A stretch of DNA of 64,000 bases, from the NCBI GenBank assembly GCA_030278955.1, contig JAOANR010000005.1, positions 36,087,105 to 36,151,104 on the forward strand, read 5' to 3'. Source of the stretch: Hygrophila difformis. Lineage: Eukaryota; Streptophyta; Magnoliopsida; Lamiales; Acanthaceae. A model generated the notes under the pieces. That model did no database searches and was not told the origin of the DNA. It was given only the letters and a program-made list of their open reading frames with translations. The position numbers and the translations under genes were made by a program. This document shows positions 1-10,851 of this stretch, piece by piece. Each line of letters begins with the position of its first letter. Within the stretch, counting starts at the first letter, position 1.

Positions 1-1467
1 ATCTGACTCAGAAACGTCAAGATCTACAACTTTTGTGTTTTAACTTTTTCAATCTGAGATACCTAAGTAGGTCAAAATCACCAATTTTCGCATAAGAACA
101 ATTCTGTCCGAGTTTAATGTGTCACAGTTTAAAGATTTCGAATTCTACCATAGCAATTCAACTCCAAATTCAATGAAATTTGACAGAGATCATCTTAAGA
201 CAATTATCTACGACTTTCATGTTCGGCCAAAGATCTAAAACAGTCTAGATCCTATGTCAAAAATGTGATCAAGATCATTCCTAAGTTCTGTTCAAGATTT
301 CAAGATCTAGATTCAAACAGCTCGGTTCCGGTGGGTTTTCACATATCAAATCAACTCCAAAAATTCTCAAAAATTTACAGTAGCTAGATCTAAGTCTTAG
401 GAACGTTTTTTGTGTTTTAAGTTTTTCCGTTTGAGTTCATTTTAAGGTTCGGAAAAATTCATCAAATCTATTGCGTCGGTAGAAAGTTTAGATTGACAGA
501 TTTTCGATTTCTTGATAATCTTTTAGTTTGAATGTTTTAATTCATCCCAAAACCATGTAAGCGTTAACTTACTGAGTTTATGAACGTCCGGGATCGTCTA
601 TTCGAAGGCGTGGCTTCCAGTCCACCGTTTCTCCTCTCCGTTCGTCGGGTTCTACGATCTAGATCCAATACGGGGTGTAGAAAGAAAAAGGAGATGATTA
701 GGATTCGTTTTCGAATCGTTTATTGAATAAAGATTGGATCGAGACTTACCACGACTATGGAGATCTGTAGAAAAATTCGTCCAACAGCGTTCGTCTTGGT
801 TTCGTGCCTCCGACGACTCCGGATTTAGGGTTTCGAATGTGTAGAAGGTTGTAGGGTTTTGTAACCTTGTTCGGGGCTCCCAAGGGGTTTATTTATAGAT
901 TTCCCAAGCCCTAGGGTGTCCAACATCTGACCTAAGGGTCTTGGGTCGAGAGATGTTCAACCGAAAGTCGAAAAATCCGCGTTCGGCCGAGAGATTCACG
1001 CAACGGGCGAATCTGTCGTGTGGCGCGGTCGTGGCGCGCTGTTCCTCCTTCGACCGCGCGGCCACCGCGCGACACTCGCCTGGACTTCGGTCCGGGCGGG
1101 TCGTGCGATCCGTCGTGCTTTTCCGCCTCTCTTTCGAGTTTCTATCCCTCTATGCTCCCGAATTCCGATTCCCGGGATATTTTCGGCTCCAACTTCCTAT
1201 CTAAAATTTTACTTGGGTCTAGATTTGATCTCGGCCTCGAATTCTCGAGTTCATTGGTGTATCGGGTTTTGATGTACAATTTATTTACCTTTAATAATTC
1301 TTTTCATTTAATTTAATTCCTTTAATTCATTTTTAAGTTAAATCTCATTTCTCATTTCCTTATATTTATTTATTTCTTTATTTGCTGGATTCATTTACTA
1401 ATTGTATTTATTGTTTATTTATTTAATTATTGTTTTATTTTATGTTGGAAAATTCTCGGGTATTACA
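1..1467 (-). repeat. Partial 3' LTR of the Tekay-like element
   Basis: It is colinear with 14776-16223 and ends at 1467 with the complement of TGTAATACCC, directly after the polypurine tract on the minus strand. About 1.1 kb of the LTR should lie before base 1. A short insertion near 1280 distinguishes it from the 5' LTR. Small reading frames inside it have no domain and are not genes. Confidence 0.9.
890..897 (-). promoter_or_regulatory. LTR TATA box (3' LTR)
   Basis: TATAAATA on the minus strand, conserved in position in the 5' LTR (15664-15671) and on the plus strand in both LTRs of the nested relative, followed in all by the conserved CCCCTTGGGAGCCCCGAAC. This is the likely core promoter of the LTR. 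Confidence 0.6.
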
Positions 1468-1506
1468 GTCTACCCTCCTTAAGAATCAACTTCGTCCTCG
1501 AAGTTG
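1468..1506 (-). other. Polypurine tract with upstream hairpin
   Basis: On the minus strand a perfect inverted repeat (stem CAACTTCG, loop AGGA, stem CGAAGTTG; 1487-1506) is followed by AAGGAGGGTAGAC and then the LTR. The purine tract would prime plus-strand DNA synthesis. The same hairpin and tract occur in two other elements here. Bases 1507-1690 are 3' untranslated sequence shared with the nested relative. Confidence 0.8.
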
Positions 1507-1690
1507 TGTTTCGGCTTTTCTCGTGCTAAGGTCTTTTGTTTGTTTTATTATGTTGTGACTGAACTTAGAATTAAAACTTCTAAGCTGCCTACGTACCCGG
1601 TAAAGGGATCAAGCCATAACGTAGTTCAACAATTTACAAAAGTGCACGAAAAATAGGTGGTATGACATCCTCTCCCCCTTAAGATTGCAG

Positions 1691-2437
1691 TTATGTCCCC
1701 ATAACTGTGTCGGTATCGGTTTGGAACAATGTCGGGTATCGTTCTCTCATGTCGGATTCTACTTCCCAAGTTGCCGTCTCACTTTCGTGGTTTGAACAAA
1801 GAACCTTGATCATTTTGACGGTTTTGTTCCTCGTTACTCGTTCCTTAGTATCGAGAATACGCACTGGGACTTCTTCGTAAGTCAAATCTTCATCGAGCTC
1901 AATTATCTCCGGTTGAAGTACATGTGTCGGGTCCGGCACATACTTCTTTAGTTGCGAGACATGGAAGACATTATGAACTCGATCTAATTGTGGCGGTAAA
2001 GCCAATCGGTAGGCTAGAGTTCCGACTCGTTCTAGAATTTTGTAAGGTCCTATGTATCGAGGACTTAACTTCCCTCGTATGCCAAAGCGCATCACCCCTT
2101 TCATGGGTGATATCTTTAGCATGACTCTATCTCCCACTTGAAATTCTAGGTCTCGTCGTCTCACGTCGGCATAACTCTTTTGACGGTCTTGTGCGGCTTT
2201 CATCTTTCCTTGAATCACTTTGATTTGTTGAGCCATGTCTTCGATAAGTTGTGGTCCCACTACCACGGACTTATCGTTTTCTTCCCAGCTCAATGGGCTT
2301 CGGCACTTTCGTCCATACAATGCCTCGAAAGGTGCCATGCCGATGCTAGCATGGTAGCTATTATTATAGGAAAACTCAATCAAGGGTAAATGAGATTCCC
2401 AATTTCCTTTGAATTCCAACACACATGCTCTCAGCAT
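1691..2437 (-). pseudogene. Integrase C-terminal part and chromodomain-like tail (Tekay-like pol, frame-shifted)
   Basis: This is the last part of the polyprotein. It begins in the end of the integrase catalytic core (EFSYNNSYHASIGMAPFEALYG), continues through the GPY/F-type region (LSPRYIGPYKILERVGTLAYRL) and HNVFHVSQLKKY, and ends in a tail with ATWEVESDMRERYPTLF, the chromodomain-like region typical of Tekay/Del elements that is thought to guide chromatin targeting. It is in a different frame from the upstream integrase part (2443-3324), so it could not be translated as part of pol in this copy. It ends at a natural stop about 220 bases before the LTR. The assignment to pol is secure; the targeting role is known for the family and not shown here. 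Confidence 0.85.
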
Positions 2438-2442
2438 GTCTT

Positions 2443-3324
2443 CTAGTGTTTGGATTGTTCTCTCAGCATGCTCTCACATGCTCTCATTTTGATTTGAGTA
2501 CCGAGAGCTTTTTGTAACTCCGTCCAGAAATGAGAGACAAATCTACTGTCTCTATCAGAAATGATATCATGTGGTACTCCATGTCGTCGTACCACATTAT
2601 CAATGTAGGCTCGGGCCAATTGGTCCATAGTCCACGTGTCTTTCATTGGGATAAATATGGCTGTCTTCGTTAGCCTATCCACAATCACCCAAATCTTGTT
2701 CATGCCTTTAGGTGATCGGGGTAATCCCGAGACAAAGTCCATTGAGATGCTATCCCACTTCCAACTTGGAATCTCTAGTGGTTGCATCCATCCTAAGGGT
2801 TTATGTCGCACTGCCTTAACCTTTTGGCAGGTGAGACATCTCGCCACGAAGTTCGCCACTTCCTTCTTCATTCCCGGCCACCAATAGATCTTCTTCAGAT
2901 CTTTGTATAGCTTGTCACCTCCGGGATGTACGGAATATGGCGTGTTGTGCCCTTCCTCCATCAACCTTTGCTTCAATCCGGCACATTTAAGAGGCACACA
3001 CCATCTCCCTTTGAAACGGATGCTTCCATCCTCGTGGGCAGCAAATCCTACTGCCTTTCCTTCGGCAATATACCCTTTTATCTTCTTGAGTTTCGGGTCG
3101 CCCGGTTGAGCGAGTCGAATCTCGTCCAATATTGGAGTTCCTACGACCATGGCATTGACCGTTTCTCTCACTGTGCCAGGATGCACAAGTTCTAGCTCCA
3201 ATCTAGCCAATTCCAAGTACAATGCCGGCGGAATTACCAATGAGTTTGCCACGTGTTGGGTTTTCCGACTTAGGGCATCGGCTACCACATTCGCCTTCCC
3301 CTCGTGGTATGCTATCTCTAAATC
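2443..3324 (-). pseudogene. RNase H end and integrase N-terminal/core part (Tekay-like pol, truncated core)
   Basis: It is in frame with the gag-pol frame upstream but separated from it by a TAG at 3325-3327. It starts at the end of RNase H (VADALSRK), then carries the integrase zinc-binding HHCC domain (HPGGDKLYKDLKKIYWWPGM through CLTCQK) and the first two catalytic Asp contexts (SMDFVSGLP and ISDRDSRF). The usual HPQTDGQ-containing segment after the second Asp is missing: at about 2460-2500 the sequence is replaced by a short direct repeat of an AGCATG-CTCTCA type unit, and the frame is lost. A deletion with local duplication is the likely cause, and an active integrase is not possible from this copy. 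Confidence 0.87.
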
Positions 3325-6300
3325 CTAGTCTTTAATAAGTTCCAACCACCTTCGCTGTCTCAAATTCAACTCCTTCTGAGTGAATATATATTTCAAGCTC
3401 TTGTGGTCGGTGAACATTCGACACTTCCGCCCATAAAGATAATGTCTCCATATCTTTAGAGCGAAAACGACCGCTGCCAACTCCAGGTCGTGGGTCGGAT
3501 AATTTTCCTCGTGGGGTTTTAGTTGGCGTGATGCATAGGCTACGACTCTCGAGTCTTGCATCAAGACACAACCTAAACCTTCCTTCGAAGCATCGCTATA
3601 TACTTCGAAGTCACCATTCTCTGATGGTAATGTTAATACGGGTGTGGTTGTGAGTCGTTTCTTCAGCTCTTGAAACGCAGTCTCACACGCTTCGGTCCAC
3701 TCGTATTTTGCTCCTTTCTTCAGTAGCTGGGTCAAAGGACGTGCAATCCTTGAAAAGTCCTTCACAAATCGTCTATAATACCCTGCTAATCCAAGGAAAC
3801 TCCTTATTTCCGTTGGACTCTTCGGAGTTGCCCACTCCGTCACGGCAGAAACGTTTGCCGGATCCACTGATACTCCATCAGCGGATACTATGTGTCCGAG
3901 AAATGCCACTTCTTTCAACCAGAAATCGCATTTGGACAGCTTGCTGTATAGCTGATTTCTTCGCAAGATTTCCAACACTTGATGTAAGTGTTTTGCATGC
4001 TCTTCCTCGCTCTTTGAGTAGATCAGGATGTCGTCGATGAACACTACGACGCACTGATCTAACAATTCTCGGAACACGTTGTTCATGAGATTCATGAACA
4101 TGGCCGGAGCATTTGTTAACCCGAAGGATAACACCGTGAACTCGTAATGGCCATATCGCGCTCGAAATGCCGTCTTCGGAATGTCCTTCTCGGCGATCCT
4201 CAATTGATGATACCCAGATCGCAAATCGATCTTCGAGAATACTGAAGCTCCCTTCAGTTGATCAAACAGATCCTCTATCCTCGGTAGGGGGTATTTATTC
4301 TTGATGGTCACTTGGTTTAGTCCTCGGTAATCTATGCAAAGACGTAGTCCTCCGTCTTTCTTCTTAACGAATAAAACCGGTGCTCGCCAATGGGACGTAC
4401 TCGGTCTTATGTAACCTTTTCCCAATAGCTCCTCGAGTTGTTCCTTTAACTCCTCCATTTCCAGTGGTGCCATCCGGTACGGAGCTTTCGAGACAGGCTC
4501 TGTCCCCGGAATGAGATCTATCGTGAATTCAAGATCTCTCTCAGGTGGCATGCCCGGAACGTCTTCAGGGAATACGTCCGGGTATTCTCTTACCACTGGT
4601 ATGCTATCAACCTTGTTTTCTTCCGCCTCAAGGTTGTGCACATAGCACGCATATAGTTCATACCCCTTACGCATCAAGTTACTCAATTTGAGTGCACTAA
4701 CGATTTTGTTACTTTTCTTAGGGGGCTGAGAGTAAAAGATGACCCTCTTTCCCCTACTTTTTGACAAGGTGATCTTTTGCTTTTGGCATTCGATCACCGC
4801 TTTATACTGGGATAGCCAATCCATCCCCAGTATGATGTCAAAGTCTCTTAAGTTAAATTCTACTAAGTTCGCGAAGAATTCTACGTTCTTTATCACTATA
4901 GGAATTCCGTTATATCGTTTAGAGCAAGACACTACTTCTCCAGAAGGCAATTGAATTCCTAAGCTAATTCTCTCGCACTTAGGTAGATCTAACTCAGGCA
5001 CTACCCTTGATGCTATAATTGAGCAACTAGCTCCAGAATCAAACAGAATTCTAAGGGGCGTATTCAACACATAAAATGTACCTGCCATCACTTCTCCTTG
5101 CGCAGGCACGTCCGCTTGGTTCACCACGTTCAGCCTCCCCATAGGGCGTCCCTGATTGCCCTGCTGATTCGCATTCGGCTGCTGATTTTGTTGCTGGTTT
5201 TGATTCTGAGGGGGCGGAGGTCGTTGGTTCTGGTTCTGGTTTTGCGGCCTATTTTGAGGGGGTCTGTATCCTTGGTTATTCCCGTTTCGACCGTTTTGAT
5301 TTTGAGGCTGTTCTTGCCCCGCGACCAAATCGTCCCTCTTCGTTATGTTCTCAAGCCTAGTCCGGCAATCCCGTCGAACGTGACCCATTCGACCGCATCG
5401 GTAACAGGCGCCTTGTTGCGGGCATCCCCTTGCCAGATGGGGTCGTCCACATCTCGGGCAAGGCGGTACCGGTTCTTCTTGGTTGAACCTCCTCCCAGTG
5501 TTGTTTTGTTGGGGCCTATTCGACCCTCTGCGCTGCTCGTTCCTTCCAGTGTTGTTCTCATTTCTTGAGTCTCGGCTTCTCTTGTCTTGAGGACCCCTGC
5601 TGGACTCCCCACTCACCCTTCTTTTCAGCTGCTGCACGCGTGCTACCGCCACAGCGCGGTCATACACAACTTGCAGTTCGGGGTAGTGTACCCCCGCGAT
5701 CACCTCGCGCACGGACAGGTTCAGTTCCATCTCGAACTTCTGTGCCTTTTCTGCATCAGTAGGCACTAGCCTTGGTGCGAACCTCATCAGCTCCTTGAAG
5801 CGTGTGTAGTATTCCTGCACCGTTTGGCCTCCTTGCTTCAGCGACAGGAACTCTTCGTACATGGCAGCTTTAGTACTCAAGGGATAGAATCGGTCCCCGA
5901 GTAGTTCCATCATCTCCATCCACGAGTAGGGCTCGTCATCTTCAGTCAGTTTAGCTTGAGTGGCCTGCCACCAGTCGCCGGCTTCGCCTCCCAAGTAGTA
6001 CGAAGCGACGTGCACTCTTTCTCCTTCCGGACATTTAACTGCTCCCAGCAGCTTGTCGAAGGTCCGGATCCACTCTTCCAGTTTAGCTGGATCCTCCTCA
6101 CCAGCATAGTGGGGCGGCTGGTAAGGATTCACCATCGCCAGGTAGTTAGGGCGAGCTTGGGGCGGAGGTACCGCCGCAGCTTGACCCTGGTTGACTTGCG
6201 CGTTTCCGAGCGCAATCAACACTTCCTCTATCGTCCTAAGACGATCGCCCACATTGTTCGGTGCGGGGGCGTCCTGCGCACCTTGGGGTTGTTCCATCTC

Positions 6301-6405
6301 AGGTTGAATCGGTTCAGTGACGTTTGGTGGTGTTTCAGTGGGTGTTTCAGTGGTGGTTTGGGGAGCGGGTTGAGTTCTTCCTCTTCCTCTTCCTCTGGGT
6401 GCCAT
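3325..6405 (-). pseudogene. gag - protease - reverse transcriptase - RNase H (Tekay-like), ended by a nonsense codon
   Basis: It starts at the ATG at 6405, giving [10 protein letters not shown], the usual Tekay Gag start; an in-frame ATG 14 codons upstream is less likely. Domain order: Gag ([20 protein letters not shown]), two CCHC knuckles near residues 314-340 ([13 protein letters not shown] and [14 protein letters not shown]), a Q/N/P-rich linker, aspartic protease with DSGAS near residue 455, reverse transcriptase with FIDDILIYS near residue 788, and RNase H with YSDAS near 934 and [10 protein letters not shown] near 998. The frame is open for 1026 codons and then meets TAG (3325-3327) where a Tyr codon is expected; the next codons continue the same protein. 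Apart from that single change this region looks functional. Confidence 0.92.
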
Positions 6406-6702
6406 TCTGGTACAAATGGGATAGATTAGGACTGGTGAATTTAGCATATAGTCTAAGCAATTTCTATAAATGTATATGTGTGTTGCAATTTAGCACGTGG
6501 TGCTTTGTTCAAACTAAGAAGCGTCGTATGCTTCGGGGTTTTATTTTATTTCGGGTTTTTTTTTTTGGCTGTACGGACAGATCTGTCCGATTTTTTTTTT
6601 CGATTTATTACTAATAAATCGGGCATTTTATTTCCTCAAAAGAAATTTTAGTACAAAAACCGAAATATTTTCCTAGCAAAATAGTATCTAACAGTAGAAT
6701 CT

Positions 6703-7038
6703 CTAGTGTCTCATGACGTCCTCCGGTGGGGTAGCAGGATCTTCCTCCGGATCTTCGTCCTCCGAACTCGGCGGCAGTAGCTCGTCAAAGATAGTGTTTA
6801 AGTCTTGCCCGTGGGCATCAATGTATTCCTTTAGTATTAAGTTTTGTGTAGTGAGGGTTTGGACTTGGCGCTCGAGTTGGTTTATGCGGTGATGATCCGC
6901 TTCTCTCAAGTTGCCCATGTGATGTAAATTGGCCTCCAATTGAGCCATACGGTACTTCATTTGCTCTAAGGTCTGGTGGGAATCGAGATGAACACTCATC
7001 ATCCTGACCATCAACTGCATCATGTCTTGACTAGCCAT
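6703..7038 (-). CDS. 111-residue coiled-coil ORF upstream of gag
   Basis: An intact ORF in the leader of the Tekay-like element, between the leader repeats and gag, ending 297 bases before the Gag start. The protein begins MASQDMMQLMVRMMSVH. Residues about 20-75 have a regular spacing of Leu, Ile and Met that predicts a coiled coil (LEQMKYRMAQLEANL, INQLERQVQTLTTQNLILK). The last 25 residues are Pro-rich and strongly acidic (PPSSEDEDPEEDP). There is no signal peptide, membrane segment or known enzyme motif. Tekay elements are not generally described with such an ORF. It could be an accessory Gag partner, a captured host fragment, or an untranslated leader feature. I cannot name a function. 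Confidence 0.55.
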   Translation of the reverse strand: MASQDMMQLMVRMMSVHLDSHQTLEQMKYRMAQLEANLHHMGNLREADHHRINQLERQVQTLTTQNLILKEYIDAHGQDLNTIFDELLPPSSEDEDPEEDPATPPEDVMRH

Positions 7039-7069
7039 CTAGCGCAAGCAAGAGATCTAAGTTAATATT

Positions 7070-7180
7070 CGCCAAGATTCTAAGTTCGATTCGCCAAGAT
7101 TCTAGGTTCAAGTTTCGCCAAGATTCTAAGTTCAATTCGCCAAGATTCTAAGTTCAAGTTTTGCCAAGATTCTAAGTTCA
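7070..7180 (-). repeat. Tandem leader repeat (CGCCAAGATTCTAAGTTC unit, 5 copies)
   Basis: Five near-identical 18-base units separated by 4-6 bases lie in the untranslated leader between the primer site and the 111-codon ORF. The nested non-coding relative has a shorter array of the same unit at 10178-10245. Position and conservation suggest an RNA signal (packaging or dimerisation), which is inference. Confidence 0.8.
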
Positions 7181-7282
7181 TAGGAGAGATGCAATATGCA
7201 AATGCAAATGATGATTCCCCCCAAATTTAATGCACCACATATATATATTTTTCCATGGGTTTTAAAATGAAAATTTTCCATG

Positions 7283-7287
7283 GAAAT
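7283..7287. repeat. Target-site duplication GAAAT, left copy
   Basis: GAAAT here and at 13517-13521 flanks the nested element exactly at its TG and CA ends. The 5-bp length is typical of gypsy integrases. Confidence 0.93.
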
Positions 7288-7828
7288 TGTAATACCCGGA
7301 AATTTTCCAACATAAAATAAATACAATAAATAAAATAAATATAATAAATAAGGAAATAAATGTAGAGGAAATGAGAAATGGAATTTAAATTAAAAAGAAA
7401 ACAAAATTCCGAAAACCCGAGAAGCCGAAGACAATTTAATCGAATAAATGGGTACACGGGGACCCGACACCGATAGACTCAATAACTCGAGTCCAAATGT
7501 AAATTTAGGTCCGAATAAAATTAGGATAGGAAATCGGAGCCCGAAGATACCCCGGAAATCCGAATCCGGGAACGTAGAGGGATAGAAGTCCGAAAGAGAG
7601 GAGGAAACGCCCGACGGATCGCATGACCCGGCCCAGACCGAAGTCCAGGCCAGGACGGCGCGGTCGCCGCGCGGTTTTAGGGGTTTACCGCGCCAAGGGC
7701 GCGCCACTTGGCAGAATCAGCCGTTCCGCGATTTTCTCGCCCGAACGCGGATTTTTCGACTTTCGGTTGAACATCTTCGACTCTAGACTCTTAGGGTCAG
7801 ATCTTGGACGCCCTAGGTCTTAGTTGTC

Positions 7829-7836
7829 TATAAATA
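7829..7836 (+). promoter_or_regulatory. LTR TATA box (5' LTR of the non-coding element)
   Basis: TATAAATA followed by ACCCCCTTGGGAGCCCCGAAC, matching the position in the 3' LTR (11393-11400) and in the Tekay-like LTRs. Transcription probably starts about 30 bases downstream. Confidence 0.6.
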
Positions 7837-8391
7837 AACCCCCTTGGGAGCCCCGAACAACTTTACAAAACCCTACGAAATCTCTCTACACACAAAACCC
7901 TAATTCCGAAGTCGTCGGAGGCACAAAACCGAATCAAGGGACTGACTTGGACGAAAATTAGGAGTCTTCGATCATCGGGGTAAGATTCGAACCATTCTTG
8001 TCCATTCTTTTCCATTCAAGATTCGAAAACGAATCCTAATTAAACCTCTTTCCTATTCTAAACCCCGATCCGGACGCGTTGAGGAAAAACGAAGGATCTC
8101 GGAGGGAGAACGAAGAACGTGGAAGCCACACGTCCGAATCATCGAAGCCGAGAGATCCGTAAATCTGTAAGTTAACTCTTACATGGTTTTGGGATGAATT
8201 AAAACGTTCGAAACTAAAAGATTAACAAGAAATTGAAAATCTGTCAACTTAGGTTTTCTACCGATGCAACAATTTTGATGAATTTTTCTGAACCTTAAAA
8301 CGACCTCAAACGGAAAAACTTAAAACACGAAAAACGTTCCTAAGACATTAATCTAGGTTGTGTAAAAATTTCATGATTTTTCATTACGTTT

Positions 8392-8960
8392 TGTTATCTG
8401 AAAATTGTTCGAAACTAGTCTGTTCTAAATCTCTATCTTGAAACGGTGGCAGGTTGTTGGTTCGAACTTGTTGATGATTTTTACCTTAGATCTAGACCGA
8501 TCTAGGCTTGGTGTTGAACATAAGAATTGTAGATCTATACGTTAAGAACACCTCCGTAAAGTTTCAGAATTTTTCGTCGAGATTTGTTATCAGAAATCGA
8601 CTCCAAACCGAACTGTTCAAAAATTAGATCTTGAAATCTTGACAGATTCTTGGCCCGAACTTGTTGGCGTTTTTGACAATAGATATAGGATGAATTAGAT
8701 CTTTTGCTGAACATGAAACTTGTAGGTAGATGTCCTAAGAAGGTCTCTGTAAAATGTTGTTAATTTTGGAGTTGATTTGCTATGGTAGAATTTGAAATCT
8801 CTAAACTGTGACCTAGGAAATTCGGACAGATTTATGCTTCTGTGAAAATTGGTGTTTTTGACCTATTTAGGTATCTCGGACTGAAAAAGTTAAAACACGA
8901 AAGTTGTAGATCTAGACGTTTTGGAGTCAGTCGTGAAATTTTGGAATTATTGAAATTAAG
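8392..8960 (+). repeat. Degenerate ~190-bp tandem repeat inside the LTR (about 3 units)
   Basis: Blocks recur with a period near 190 bp, for example TTGTTATCTGAAAATTG at about 8392, TTGTTATCAGAAATCGA at about 8585 and TTTGCTATGGTAGAATT at about 8770. Each is followed by a CTGTTC / ATCTTGAAA / CGAACTTGTTG / TAGATCTA succession. The same array is in the second LTR (from about 11957) and, on the minus strand, in the Tekay-like LTRs. Confidence 0.6.
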
Positions 8961-9153
8961 TCTGATTTTAGACGAATTTTAGAGTAAACTGTGGTTGACC
9001 GAGTCAAAACTTGAAATCTTGTTAAAACGGTGGAATTAGCCTTTGAGGTTGAAACCGATTGAAATACTTTGAAATACGATACATGAAACGAGAAGATTAA
9101 AATATTGCGGGTTATGACTAAGCTAGATACTGTCAATGTTCTCTGCGGCTTGG

Positions 9154-9308
9154 GACATAAGAGCCCAAGTGTATGTCTAGGTTGACGTAAGAGCCCTAGC
9201 GAAACACTGATCGTATGGCTAGCAGACGGATTAACTCTAACTAAAAGATCGACCATGATACCTGTGGACATAAGAGCCCAGGCGTAAGGCTGGCGGACAT
9301 AAGAGCCC
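9154..9308 (+). repeat. Four copies of GACRTAAGAGCCC in the LTR
   Basis: Copies at 9154, 9184, 9267 and 9296 form two pairs about 30 bp apart, conserved in the second LTR at about 12718-12872. Direct repeats of this kind in an LTR may be transcription-factor sites; the function is unknown. Confidence 0.7.
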
Positions 9309-9956
9309 TAGCGGTGGTGATCTCCAAAAGATATGAACCGAGAAGTTTATGAGAATTCCAAACCTAAATCCGTATTAAATTGTGTTTTTAAATTATGGCA
9401 ACTTATTTAATTACGTTGCAAGCTATATTGATGACCTTATGAATCCATGTCTTCTAAATTATGCGATTACATGAATTGTTAAATTATGCACATGTTTTCA
9501 TTAAATTTTAATAAAGGCTTTGAAACCTCATAATCTTGTATGTGTTAACTTACTCAGCACGTAGTGCTGATCAAAACCGTATTTTTTTTTCCTGTTTCTT
9601 TCAGAGCCGAAGAATATGCATCATCATATGCATTCATGGGAATTTTGGGGAAATGCTTTATTTGTAAATGATACGTTAGACTAGTAATTGCATGAACGGG
9701 CCTGTTTAACCCGTATTCTGGCCGTGTTGGCTATATTTAAATTCCGCTGCATTATACTTCTGTAAATATTATTTTCCGCTGCAACTGTAATGACATTATT
9801 TTTAAATTATATATAAATGGGCTGTTTGAATGTTTTTAAATTCTGAAAAACCATAGCCTTGCATCTCTTTAGCAAGCTCGGAGAAACCGTGTCTTGCTAG
9901 GGAGGTGTGGCGGTGACATCCCGACCTGGGTGACCAAAAACCGGGGTGTTACAGAG

Positions 9957-9969
9957 TGGTATCAGAGCC
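9957..9969 (+). other. Primer-binding site, initiator tRNA-Met
   Basis: TGGTATCAGAGCC three bases after the LTR end, complementary to the 3' end of plant initiator tRNA-Met; it primes minus-strand cDNA. Confidence 0.92.
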
Positions 9970-10177
9970 CGGATATTTTTAAGCTAGTATTTTTAAACCA
10001 TTATTATTTTTAAACTATTATTAATATTTTGACTATTATTTTAAATTTTAAAGTATTATTTCCATGGAGAAATTTTTTTTATTTTAAAACCCATGGGAAA
10101 AATATATATAGTGCATAAATTATTTTTTTGGGGGGAAATCATCATTGCATGTGCATATTGCATTTCCTTTGTTTAGA

Positions 10178-10245
10178 GAACTTAGAATTCTGGCGAACTT
10201 TAACTTAGCGTCTTGGCGAAATTGAACTTAGAATCTTGGCGAATA
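10178..10245 (+). repeat. Leader repeat array of the non-coding element (3 units)
   Basis: Units of the type GAACTTAGAATCTTGGCGAA, the reverse complement of the leader repeats at 7070-7180 of the coding element, in the same place relative to the primer site. Confidence 0.75.
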
Positions 10246-10812
10246 ATTAACTTAGATCTTTTGCTTGCACTAGATAACTTAGACGCTTGACATCACATTA
10301 GAAACGCTCACTAGAGACTGATGTTGCCTTAGTTCTAGATCGCGTTCATCTAAGCGCACGCCTAAGCATAACAAATCTCGGCTTTAGCCATTCCTATCGT
10401 GGTACGAACTAGAAAACTTCCTCATGTGGAACAATAAGGAAATCAAGTTTTTATTAAAACACTATTTATTCCAAAAATCTTGTTTGGTTTCCCAAACAAC
10501 AAATCCATTTCAAACGCACGACTCATTTAAACCTTGACCCGAACCTTCTTGAGAATAATGAATAGGCAGTTATGGGGACATAACTGAAGCCCTAAGGGGG
10601 AGAGGATGTGATACCCCGTAATAATTTATTTTTGGAGTTCGACTCGATATCATGTATCCTAAATCATAAATAAGCAACTTCAAATTGTTTTGAACTACGT
10701 TATGGCTTGATCCCTTCACAGGGTACGTAGGCAGCTTAGAAGTTTTAATTCTAAGTTCAGTCGTAAAATAATAAAACAACAAAAAGACTTTGGCACGAGA
10801 AGAGCCGAAACA

Positions 10813-10851
10813 CAACTTCGAGGACGAAGTTGATTCTTAAGGAGGGTAGAC
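10813..10851 (+). other. Hairpin and polypurine tract of the non-coding element
   Basis: Stem CAACTTCG, loop AGGA, stem CGAAGTTG at 10813-10832, then AAGGAGGGTAGAC ending directly at the TG of the 3' LTR. It matches the coding Tekay-like element. Confidence 0.85.

Larger units (their letters stand above)
7288..9953 (+). repeat. 5' LTR of the non-coding element
   Basis: 2666 bp, from TGTAATACCCGG to GGGGTGTTACA, directly followed by the primer site. It contains a GC-rich stretch near 7620-7720, a TATA box, a ~190-bp degenerate tandem repeat and a GACATAAGAGCCC motif array. The reading frames inside have no protein features. Confidence 0.95.
9954..10851 (+). other. Internal region of the non-coding element
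   Basis: 898 bp without a usable ORF. Its first ~300 bp match the leader of the surrounding Tekay-like element (primer site, ATTTCCATGG block, GGGGGGAA block, leader repeats), and the match ends at about 10265, just where the 111-codon ORF starts in the coding element. The last ~280 bp (from about 10563) match the Tekay-like 3' end after pol. The middle ~300 bp has no counterpart here. Confidence 0.85.

Noticed and set aside
941..1316. Three overlapping 84-98 codon frames in an LTR
   Set aside because: Repeated at 15715-16072 in the other LTR, no domain, in three different frames over a GC-rich LTR stretch.
5098..5568. 156-codon plus-strand frame opposite gag
   Set aside because: A shadow of the Q/N/P-rich gag linker; composition only.
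7390..7707. 105-codon minus-strand frame, repeated at 10954-11271
   Set aside because: It lies antisense in both LTRs of the non-coding element, with hydrophobic low-information translation and no homology to a known family.
8927..9271. 114-codon minus-strand frame, identical in the second LTR at 12491-12835
   Set aside because: Conservation is explained by LTR identity; antisense to the element and without motif.
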